6,102 nt of DNA from UBA2128 sp964534955. Lineage in GTDB: Bacteria > Fidelibacterota > Marinisomatia > Marinisomatales > UBA2128. The notes beneath the pieces were generated by a model. The model was not told the origin of the DNA, searched no databases, and saw only the letters and a list, made by a program, of their open reading frames with translations. Every line of letters starts with the position of its first letter. Position 1 is the first letter of the stretch. Below, in pieces: positions 1 through 5,854 of the stretch. The position numbers and the translations under genes were made by a program. The DNA lies in the NCBI GenBank assembly GCA_964534955.1, contig CAZHRR010000141.1, positions 1 to 6,102 on the forward strand. Direction: 5' to 3'.

Positions 1-50
1 TGATATCAGAACCACTTGTTGATAAAAAATATACTACCCGTAACTGAGGG

Positions 51-73
51 ATTACAACAGAAATTTTTGTAAT
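51..73. repeat. Small inverted repeat ATTACAA...TTGTAAT
   Basis: Perfect 7-bp arms at 51-57 and 67-73 separated by 9 nt. It lies beyond the protease terminator, in a stretch (1-90) where I see no gene. The AT-rich arms could be an operator-type site for a neighbouring gene outside the window, or chance; nothing visible separates the two. Confidence 0.35.
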
Positions 74-90
74 TAAGCGACTCTCTGATG

Positions 91-117
91 AAAAAAAGGG
101 GCTACAAAAGCCCCTTC
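91..117 (-). terminator. Rho-independent terminator after the DegP/DegQ-like gene
   Basis: A perfect 7-bp stem AGGGGCT/AGCCCCT (97-103 with 109-115) around a 5-nt loop. Read on the minus strand it is followed by a run of seven T (91-97). It begins about 25 nt past the protease stop codon. The plus-strand side also carries a T-rich flank (TTCTTTT), so it could work weakly in both directions and stop transcription entering from the left. Confidence 0.88.
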
Positions 118-141
118 TTTTAAACTAAAACCGGGTTTTGT

Positions 142-1551
142 TCAGTCGTTTTCCACAGTAATAAATCTGGCGTATCCCTGTCTGAGGATAAGAAACAGAA
201 CTGCCTCCCCTTCGTCAATATTGGTTACAGCTGTCCTAAAGTCATCCATATCCCTTATTACAGTATCACCAATTCTCTTAATCACATCACCAGTCTGAAT
301 TTCAGCCTTTGCTGCGGCGCTTCTACTGCTTACGTCAGCTACAACTACACCCAGAACATCCTCATCCAGCCGGAGGCGCTGGCGCCATTCTGACGTCAGT
401 TCCTGAGCTTTAATACCCAGAGAATTACCGCTCGTCAGGGAAGAGGCAAATACAGTCACATCCTGTGGAAGTTCAACAAGGTCAACTAAAAGAGTCTTTT
501 TCTTTTTATTCCTGATGACCTGTACAATAGACCTTGAACCGGGGGAAGTGGATGAAACAACATTCTTGAGGTGAGCGGCATCCCGGATTTTAGTGCCGTC
601 GAACTCCACGATAATATCTTCGATCTCCACACCTCCTCCTTCCGCTGGACTCCCCTCAACAATACGTGTAACAATGACACCCTGTCTGTCTTCCAGTCCT
701 AAGGCACGGGCAATACCGTCATCAACATCTTGAATATAGACGCCCAGCCAAGACCGAATAACCTTCCCGTCTGCGATAAGTGCATCCATGATACGGCGAG
801 CAAGATTGATTGGAATGGTAAATCCTACACCTACGTTCCCCCGGGAAAAACCTCCCGTAGCAATGGCTGTGTTAATACCTACAAGTTTGCCGTCGAGGTC
901 AACCAAAGCACCACCACTGTTCCCGGGATTGATAGCTGCATCGGTTTGAATAAAATCTTCGTAGCTGGTTCCATCAATGATACGGCTGCGGCCTTTAGCA
1001 CTCACAATTCCAGCTGTTACGGTATGACTCAGTTCAGCCGAAAAAGGGCTGCCGATGGCCAGTACCCACTCCCCCACATCAAGTTCATCAGAATCACCTA
1101 ACTCAACAGCTGTAAGATTATCAGCATCTATCTTCAACACAGCCAAGTCGCTCTGGGGGTCCTTACCGATTACATCCGCTTTGTATTCACGCTCATCCAT
1201 AAGCAAAATAGTGATCTCGTCCGCCTCTTTCACAACATGATTATTAGTAAGGATATATCCATTTCGGTCGTCAACAATTACACCTGAGCCCAGCACCTGA
1301 CTCCGGTATTCTTTATCAGGACGCCTGAACTGAAACGGGAAATAGTCATCCCCAAAGTACTCTTCAAATGGGTGGCGGAACATTTCCCCCTCATGAGTAA
1401 ACACTTTCTCGCTGGTGATAGTAACCACTGCCGCGTTAACCTTTTCCACTACAGATACAAAGGTATCACTCAGCTCTTTAGCAGCGGGCAATCCGGCAGC
1501 TAAAGTCGAGAGCATAACCAAAGTCATCACTGGTATTACAATTCGTTTCAT
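142..1551 (-). CDS. degQ: DegP/DegQ (HtrA, Do-family) periplasmic serine endoprotease
   Basis: Envelope protease/chaperone that degrades or holds misfolded exported proteins. Numbering is from the ATG at 1549-1551 (469 aa), preferred over an in-frame ATG five codons upstream because AAGGGAGA sits 4-5 nt before it and it opens directly into a signal peptide (MKR, hydrophobic stretch to about residue 20, Ala-rich cleavage area). Order: signal peptide; N-terminal segment and LA-like loop rich in Phe, Asp and Glu (about 50-82); trypsin-like domain with His105 (TNNHVV), Asp135 (SDLAVLKI) and Ser212 in GNSGG, so the catalytic triad is complete; PDZ1 (about 265-360, opening SWLGV); PDZ2 (about 376-465). 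Two PDZ domains and the length match Do-family DegP/DegQ (E. coli DegP 474 aa, DegQ 455 aa) rather than one-PDZ DegS. The PDZ1 turn reads EIED where many relatives have xxGD, a minor variation. DegP and DegQ cannot be separated from sequence alone, so the symbol is approximate. It stands alone, with terminators on both sides. Family certain; exact orthology not. Confidence 0.95.
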   Translation of the reverse strand: MKRIVIPVMTLVMLSTLAAGLPAAKELSDTFVSVVEKVNAAVVTITSEKVFTHEGEMFRHPFEEYFGDDYFPFQFRRPDKEYRSQVLGSGVIVDDRNGYILTNNHVVKEADEITILLMDEREYKADVIGKDPQSDLAVLKIDADNLTAVELGDSDELDVGEWVLAIGSPFSAELSHTVTAGIVSAKGRSRIIDGTSYEDFIQTDAAINPGNSGGALVDLDGKLVGINTAIATGGFSRGNVGVGFTIPINLARRIMDALIADGKVIRSWLGVYIQDVDDGIARALGLEDRQGVIVTRIVEGSPAEGGGVEIEDIIVEFDGTKIRDAAHLKNVVSSTSPGSRSIVQVIRNKKKKTLLVDLVELPQDVTVFASSLTSGNSLGIKAQELTSEWRQRLRLDEDVLGVVVADVSSRSAAAKAEIQTGDVIKRIGDTVIRDMDDFRTAVTNIDEGEAVLFLILRQGYARFITVEND

Positions 1552-1555
1552 TCTA

Positions 1556-1563
1556 TCTCCCTT
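1556..1563 (-). promoter_or_regulatory. Shine-Dalgarno that decides the protease start
   Basis: On the minus strand this reads AAGGGAGA. Its GGGAG core (1557-1561) ends 5 nt before the ATG at 1549-1551. The alternative ATG at 1564-1566 lies upstream of this motif and has only AT-rich sequence before it, so the shorter reading is favoured. Confidence 0.75.
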
Positions 1564-1700
1564 CATTTGAATTTACATCTTCTATGAGAAAGATTGATAA
1601 AAGTTTCCCATAATAAAACATGCTGACCAAAGTAGTATTGTAAATATCCAAAATGACCATTACACTCGACTCGTAGCAATTGTCACTAAGAAACTCTTGA

Positions 1701-1733
1701 CCCGCCTGCTCCCGAAGAATGAGGGCGGGCAGG
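1701..1733. repeat. GC-rich imperfect palindrome
   Basis: CCCGCC (1701-1706) can pair with GGCGGG (1724-1729), and the overlapping CCTGC (1705-1709) can pair with GCAGG (1729-1733), giving two competing stems around an AT-rich centre. It abuts the hairpin element at 1746-1786 and is much more GC-rich than the leader beside it. It looks like a decayed REP-type palindrome. No coding role is visible. Confidence 0.45.
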
Positions 1734-1745
1734 AAAGAGGGCAGT

Positions 1746-1786
1746 TCCCCCCTCTCCTTTTTTTCCTCTCCCACCAGGGGAGAGGA
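1746..1786 (-). repeat. Hairpin + A-run + G-run element (inverted copy)
   Basis: Stem TCCTCTCCC/GGGAGAGGA (1764-1772 with 1778-1786), 9 bp around the 5-nt loop ACCAG. Read on the minus strand the hairpin is followed by an A run (plus-strand T run 1758-1764) and then GGAGAGGGGGG (1747-1757). The same layout, a hairpin then an A-rich spacer then a G-run, is seen on the plus strand at 1865-1912, so I treat the two as members of one degenerate family in opposite orientation. Confidence 0.5.
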
Positions 1787-1864
1787 GTTCTTGGTTATAT
1801 TCTTTCAAGCAGTTCTGCCAACAGTGGTTGCAAAAACAGTGAGATTCATATGTCCTGTGTGTCC

Positions 1865-1912
1865 TTCTCCCCCTTAGATGGGGGAGAAAAACAAGAGGGG
1901 GTGGTATTTGGG
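1865..1912 (+). repeat. Hairpin + A-rich spacer + G-run element
   Basis: Perfect 9-bp stem TTCTCCCCC/GGGGGAGAA (1865-1873 with 1880-1888) with a 6-nt loop TTAGAT, then a 6-nt spacer AAACAA, then GAGGGGGTGGTATTTGGG (1895-1912). That 18-nt tail recurs at 2172-2189 with 16 of 18 bases identical. No T-run follows the stem on the plus strand, so it is not a standard terminator. It resembles the REP-type palindromes common between genes in many bacterial genomes. Confidence 0.6.
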
Positions 1913-1925
1913 TGCTGACACTGTG

Positions 1926-1977
1926 TTAACCCTGTGAAATGGCGAATCTAAATCTCAAATTTATTTCACGGGGTTAA
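1926..1977. repeat. 15-bp inverted repeat, 22-nt spacer
   Basis: TTAACCCTGTGAAAT (1926-1940) faces ATTTCACGGGGTTAA (1963-1977); 14 of 15 positions are complementary, and the remaining one is a T-G wobble when transcribed from the plus strand. The spacer is AT-rich. It is the longest palindrome in the window. No T-run follows on either strand, so a plain intrinsic terminator is unlikely. A small non-autonomous element, a processed RNA stem or a protein-binding site remain possible. Confidence 0.65.
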
Positions 1978-2025
1978 TGCTTGTATATCGAACTATTTCT
2001 GAATATAAATCCATTTTTCTATCAT

Positions 2026-2069
2026 TCAGGCAGGGGATGGGGTGGTCTGGTCTTATCAAACCTGCCTGA
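2026..2069. repeat. 9-bp inverted repeat around a G-rich spacer
   Basis: TCAGGCAGG (2026-2034) and CCTGCCTGA (2061-2069) are perfect reverse complements separated by 26 nt. The spacer contains GATGGGGTGGTCTGG (2036-2050), similar to the G-run tails of the elements at 1895-1912 and 2172-2189. It may be a rearranged member of the same repeat group. Confidence 0.5.
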
Positions 2070-2144
2070 GTTTTCAATAGCAAATATAATCGGAGTACGG
2101 AGCGGAAACATGTTAGGTTGCCACAGTCCTGACTGGAAGGGAAA

Positions 2145-2190
2145 CCTCTTTTTTCTTATCAAGGGAACTGGGAGGGGGTGGCATCTGGGG
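2145..2190 (+). repeat. Decayed hairpin element with conserved G-run tail
   Basis: CCTCTTTTTTCTTATCAAGG followed by GAACTGG looks like the eroded remains of a hairpin, and is followed by GAGGGGGTGGCATCTGGG (2172-2189), 16 of 18 identical to the tail at 1895-1912. Four G-runs of at least 3 (2163-2165, 2170-2172, 2174-2178, 2187-2190) also give a borderline G-quadruplex pattern; its last loop of 8 nt is slightly longer than usual. Confidence 0.5.
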
Positions 2191-2206
2191 AACCAATCAA
2201 GATAAT

Positions 2207-2236
2207 AAAAGCCCCTCTCCGAAGAGAAGGGCTTTT
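2207..2236 (-). terminator. Rho-independent terminator with cUUCGg tetraloop
   Basis: Read on the minus strand: AGCCC, one A-C mismatch, TCTC, loop TTCG, GAGA, GGGCT, then TTTTATTAT. The loop is closed by C-G, giving the unusually stable C(UUCG)G tetraloop. It lies about 22 nt past the stop codon of the large surface-protein gene and is oriented to end its transcript. On the plus strand the stem is followed by TTTTT, so partial bidirectional activity is possible. Confidence 0.92.
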
Positions 2237-2257
2237 TATGAATTTACGTTTGTTAAT

Positions 2258-5200
2258 CTACTTCAGGAGAATCATCTTCCGTGTTTGATTGAAGTGCTCA
2301 CTGGAGAGAGAGTAGATGTAAACACCTGCACCTACCTGAGCGCCATGATTGTCTGTCCCATTCCAGACAACATCATGATAACCGGCAGTTAAATCTCCAT
2401 TCACCAGAGTCTTCACCTTCTGACCCAGCAGATTGTATACTGCAATATCCACTATACCTGCATCCTTCAGGTCGAAACGAATGCTAGTCGCCGGGTTGAA
2501 AGGATTTGGGAAGTTCTGGTGCAGAGCATAGGACTCAGGCACAGGATTAAGATCAATACTCGTCGAGCGAGACGAAGTTGTAATATTCTGTCCATTCGGT
2601 CCTGCAGCGACAGCAGACACAAAATCGAATTGCATCTGCCCGTTAATCAGCTCTTCAGCCATCTCAACAGGGAAGCTGACGAAACTTCCTTCGGGTAGTT
2701 CGAGATAATCCCCGCTTAGGTTGATGACTAACACTGTCATCTCGCCGGGTGCAGTCACCTTGGCAAACACGGCTGCATCTGTAAAGGTCAGTACAGGATC
2801 ACCCAGTGTGATTCGGTTTTCATCATATCGCAGAGTAAACTGCGCACCAGCCAGATCGCCATCATACCTTAAAGCTACGTCGAGGGTGGGATAGCTGCCA
2901 GCGAAGGATGTAGTTATAATCTCATACAGAGCATCGCCATTCGATGCTGTAGTACGGGCATTTCCTGCTGCCCTGCCAAGAATGATATCAACCATCTTCA
3001 CTACATCGAGTATGTTGATCTCTCCGTCAACATTAACATCAGACATCATGAATTCAAGCTCATCAGGATCAGCCAATTCGAGGATGAAGTCAATGACAAT
3101 TACAATATCCTCAACCGTTACGTAACCATCACCATTCACATCACCCAGCAGGCGCGGAATGGCGCAAGCGGTGTTGGAATTACGACCATACACAGTGGCA
3201 TCGTAATCACCGATGTACCATTGAGTTCGCACATAGTAGCAGTACTCCTGATCGTACACTAGATCTGTATCTGCATCAAGGTACGACAACTCATCACCGC
3301 CAAGAGTAGCAATGAGGGAATCATCGCGGTAAACCTCGAGAGCTGTGATAGTTGAATCACGATCAGGTGAATCAGCACTGCCGTATGTGGCCCATGTTTC
3401 AGGATCTGTGAAATACTCATCAATGGACTCCAGTACGAAAGCTGGATTAAGATCTGCGTTTACTTCCACGATTTGTGATTTATCCTTTATGGATATATCC
3501 GCACTGTTCAGCATCTGCTTGTACCTTTGAGGGGTAGCCATCCGGATATTGGAAGAAGACCGTTCAGCCAGTGCTGGACCCTGAATACCAGGAGGAACAC
3601 CTACTATATATGCAGTCTGGAAGTAGTTGAAAGGGTATCCTGCGTCAGATATGAGATACCACCCATCCGTATTGGCGTAGAACATCCGGTCAGTGTATCC
3701 ACCACTTTCATCCAAAGCAATACCTGAAAAACCACTACCTTGTTCGTTATGCATCAGATAGAAGTCACCAGACTCTATCTCAACACCGGGGATTTCAATG
3801 TAGTACTCACCCGGAGGAGCGGCAAAAGGATCACTCTCCCATACCAGCTCGGCGTTGTTGGCCGGATCCCCACTTCCAGATGGATCAACGTACACCTGCA
3901 TGTTTCCGGAAGTAGTGCCAGCATCACCCTGGAAAGCCATAAAAACGCCCACAAGAGTCGCCGGATAGGCCGGAGGAGTCATCTTTGTCCCGAGCCAGCA
4001 TCCACCTCCGCAGCCAAGCTGTGACTCATAATCATCGTCGTGGTAGAAAAGCTCATACTCAGACACAGAGCCGGGTTCCAACCACTCAAGTTGGATACTC
4101 TTGTCTGCGGCATCTGCGGCAGCGAGACCTACTACACCGGGTAGATCCGGATCAAGTACAAAGTCCACAATAGCACCGTTACTGGCATCTATGTTCTCTA
4201 CTGTTGCGGTTTGGTGTCCATCAGCTCGAACTGTGATGGTGTATGTTCCGCTCAATCCAGTGATGTCATAATCACCATAAGCGTCCGTGGTAGTTGTATA
4301 TTCAAAACCGAAATCTCCTTCATCAGCAGAAACTTCAGCACCCTCCAGAGGACCACTGGTAAGAGATGAGGAAACGTTACCGCTAATAGATACCTCGGTC
4401 ATAGAGCCCACGGCAACGTTATCAACACCAAGCCACCAGGCCCATGAAGATAAATCATTGTACTGGAAACCGATTTGTACGGCACCCAAGCTGCCAATTA
4501 CATCGGTTACATCAATAGTCATAGAGGTCCAACTCAGTACTCCTGGCAAGGGCATCAGTAACTCCCAATCACCACCTGGGAGCCTAGAAACCAGATCAAA
4601 TTGGTCACCTAATTCATTAAATACGTAGTCAAATGATAAGAGGATAATACCACCATCAGCTGTACTGAACATAGGTGTATGCAGCGTGGCGATGTAGCCG
4701 GGTGTTCCGGATCCAACTTCATCATCATTGATCCAAGCATAGTTGCCGTCGCCGGGCGGAATGGCACCGTTCGAACCAAATGACCATTCTGCCGGGGCTC
4801 CTTCAGAAACTTCCTGTCCCCAACCTTCACCAAGGGCACCCTCGAAGTCTTCACTGATAGGAAGAGTAGCCACATACATCTCAGCGGGTGTAGCACACGC
4901 TTCGTTAGTAGGAGAAGATTCACCTTCACTATACTGTGCTGTTACTGTGTAGCAGTACTCAGTATCGTTTATTACATCCGTATCGGTATAAACCGCATCT
5001 GTTGTAGTATCTACTTCAGAGCCGTCACGATAGACGATATAGTGTGAGAAAGTTCCGCAGTCAGCAGCTTCAATAACTCGTACTTCCACAGTGGTTACAC
5101 CGCCGTATTGTCCGGAGTGCCAATAAACGAGATCAAGAGCTACTGAGGTGACACCAGTCAAGTCAAGTGTCGGGGTAATCAGATAGTCATCGGCAATGTT

Positions 5201-5716
5201 GCTTGAGCCGTTACCATCATCATCATTACCGGCAAAAACACCGTGTTCAGGAAATGTGATATAGTTTGCACTGTTGCTGTTGAAATAATCAGCATTGGCA
5301 AACTCCCAGCCAACACCGGGAGTTTCTATGGACCAACCGTCAGGAAGCAGTCCATCGTCAAAGTTAGCTGAAACGATGTCACTTCCATCAGCTGAAATCA
5401 CTACGTCATCCACTCCCGCTCCATCTGCCCAAGCTCCACCATCATCATGATGGAAGGCAATTTGGATAATAGAACCGGCGTAGGAACTCAGATCAACACT
5501 GCTTGCTTCCCAATCAGCGTTCGCTGCCAGATCGGCAAGAAGCTCCCAATCACCACTTCCGCCTTCAAAATTAGGCTCAGTCCATGTGAGAAAAACTTCG
5601 CTATCCGCGCCACCTGCTACAAGATTAGATGGGGGACAAAGCGTCTGTCCTGTTGATACGGACGCAAAACCCAAGAAAGAGACTACTGTAACTATTACCG
5701 TTAGAGTACGTGACAT
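2258..5716 (-). CDS. Secreted modular surface protein: FN3 / anchor-J / CarboxypepD-reg-like / dockerin / cohesin-like / T9SS-type tail
   Basis: A 1152-aa exported protein with no enzyme domain that I recognise; an adhesive or scaffold role on the cell surface is inference. Signal peptide 1-24. Then FN3 beginning (27-49) and end (222-278, YCYTV...ACATP), split by an anchor-J-like segment (55-210); a regular choice-of-anchor-J/MAM-like domain (284-438); a CarboxypepD_reg-like beta-sandwich (441-522); a second FN3 beginning (525-558) and end (789-854, YCYYV...ACAIP), split by another beta-rich insert (about 560-708) and a Lys/Arg-containing linker (711-790); dockerin type I with two calcium loops (D859-D870 and D893-D904, each with Asp/Asn at positions 1, 3 and 5); a cohesin-like beta domain (about 928-1055); and a C-terminal sorting tail (1059-1152: NFPNPFNP at 1068-1075, GVYIYSL, last residues KMILLK). 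Cys255/274 and Cys826/851 are likely FN3 disulfides; GCGGGC (568-573) may form another. The protein is strongly acidic. The start is supported by a strong Shine-Dalgarno and signal peptide. Confidence 0.93.
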   Translation of the reverse strand: MSRTLTVIVTVVSFLGFASVSTGQTLCPPSNLVAGGADSEVFLTWTEPNFEGGSGDWELLADLAANADWEASSVDLSSYAGSIIQIAFHHDDGGAWADGAGVDDVVISADGSDIVSANFDDGLLPDGWSIETPGVGWEFANADYFNSNSANYITFPEHGVFAGNDDDGNGSSNIADDYLITPTLDLTGVTSVALDLVYWHSGQYGGVTTVEVRVIEAADCGTFSHYIVYRDGSEVDTTTDAVYTDTDVINDTEYCYTVTAQYSEGESSPTNEACATPAEMYVATLPISEDFEGALGEGWGQEVSEGAPAEWSFGSNGAIPPGDGNYAWINDDEVGSGTPGYIATLHTPMFSTADGGIILLSFDYVFNELGDQFDLVSRLPGGDWELLMPLPGVLSWTSMTIDVTDVIGSLGAVQIGFQYNDLSSWAWWLGVDNVAVGSMTEVSISGNVSSSLTSGPLEGAEVSADEGDFGFEYTTTTDAYGDYDITGLSGTYTITVRADGHQTATVENIDASNGAIVDFVLDPDLPGVVGLAAADAADKSIQLEWLEPGSVSEYELFYHDDDYESQLGCGGGCWLGTKMTPPAYPATLVGVFMAFQGDAGTTSGNMQVYVDPSGSGDPANNAELVWESDPFAAPPGEYYIEIPGVEIESGDFYLMHNEQGSGFSGIALDESGGYTDRMFYANTDGWYLISDAGYPFNYFQTAYIVGVPPGIQGPALAERSSSNIRMATPQRYKQMLNSADISIKDKSQIVEVNADLNPAFVLESIDEYFTDPETWATYGSADSPDRDSTITALEVYRDDSLIATLGGDELSYLDADTDLVYDQEYCYYVRTQWYIGDYDATVYGRNSNTACAIPRLLGDVNGDGYVTVEDIVIVIDFILELADPDELEFMMSDVNVDGEINILDVVKMVDIILGRAAGNARTTASNGDALYEIITTSFAGSYPTLDVALRYDGDLAGAQFTLRYDENRITLGDPVLTFTDAAVFAKVTAPGEMTVLVINLSGDYLELPEGSFVSFPVEMAEELINGQMQFDFVSAVAAGPNGQNITTSSRSTSIDLNPVPESYALHQNFPNPFNPATSIRFDLKDAGIVDIAVYNLLGQKVKTLVNGDLTAGYHDVVWNGTDNHGAQVGAGVYIYSLSSEHFNQTRKMILLK

Positions 5717-5720
5717 TTTA

Positions 5721-5730
5721 ACTCCTCCTT
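5721..5730 (-). promoter_or_regulatory. Strong Shine-Dalgarno of the large surface-protein gene
   Basis: AAGGAGGAGT on the minus strand, close to the full anti-16S complement, with its core about 5-6 nt before the ATG at 5714-5716. It fixes the start and suggests efficient translation. Confidence 0.85.
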
Positions 5731-5781
5731 ACTAACTGTTAATACCTGCTGAATTAAAGTTTTGAAGATAAATCATCAAAT

Positions 5782-5812
5782 CAAATTTACTCACCGAGAT
5801 TGTTAAAACAAC
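5782..5812 (-). promoter_or_regulatory. Candidate Bacteroidota-type promoter (TTG-N19-TAnnTTTG)
   Basis: On the minus strand GTTG (5809-5812) is followed by 19 nt and then TAAATTTG (5782-5789). The latter fits the Bacteroidota -7 consensus TAnnTTTG exactly, and the spacing fits the known TTTG-N19-21-TAnnTTTG arrangement; the -33 box is partial (GTTG rather than TTTG). Transcription would start near 5775 and leave a leader of about 58 nt. A sigma-70 reading (TTGTTT-N16-TAAATT) overlaps it but is weaker. Confidence 0.45.
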
Positions 5813-5854
5813 GATGTTTTCACCACTAATAATAATCCCTTGAGCCCTGTCACA

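Larger units (their letters stand above)
1567..2257. other. Gene-free intergenic stretch rich in degenerate palindromes
   Basis: About 690 bp between the end of the large surface-protein gene and the start of the protease gene. Reading frames here are short, low in complexity, start inside repeats and lack ribosome binding sites, so I call no gene. It holds, left to right: an AT-rich leader (about 1567-1690) that should contain the protease promoter, though I could not identify convincing -35/-10 boxes; a GC-rich imperfect palindrome (1701-1733); two hairpin elements (1746-1786 and 1865-1912); a 15-bp inverted repeat (1926-1977); a 9-bp inverted repeat with a G-rich spacer (2026-2069); a decayed hairpin element (2145-2190); and the terminator of the large gene. 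Confidence 0.7.

Noticed and set aside
730..1101. Plus-strand 123-codon frame opposite the protease gene
   Set aside because: It lies entirely antisense to conserved protease-domain codons, and its product has no recognisable motif.
1620..1690. Sigma-70-like promoter for the protease (TACAAT on the minus strand)
   Set aside because: TACAAT resembles a -10 box, but the hexamer 17 nt upstream matches TTGACA at only about half its positions, so I could not support a specific call.
1553..1774. Minus-strand 73-codon frame whose stop lies 1 nt before the protease ATG
   Set aside because: The placement hints at translational coupling, but the frame starts with GTG inside the hairpin repeat, has no ribosome binding site, its first third is repeat sequence, and the rest resembles no protein I know.
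1740..2200. CRISPR array
   Set aside because: The repeats are few, diverged, in mixed orientation and irregularly spaced, with no uniform spacers and no cas gene nearby.
1697..2205. Plus-strand frames of about 73 codons each in the intergenic stretch
   Set aside because: They run through palindromic G/C-tract repeats, give low-complexity peptides, and lack ribosome binding sites.
4609..4929. Minus-strand 106-codon frame inside the large gene, in another frame
   Set aside because: Fully nested in well-supported domain sequence (anchor-J and FN3) and without a ribosome binding site; a frame shadow.
142..5716. One operon from the large surface protein through the protease
   Set aside because: A strong intrinsic terminator at 2207-2236 and about 690 bp without genes lie between them, so independent transcription is more likely.
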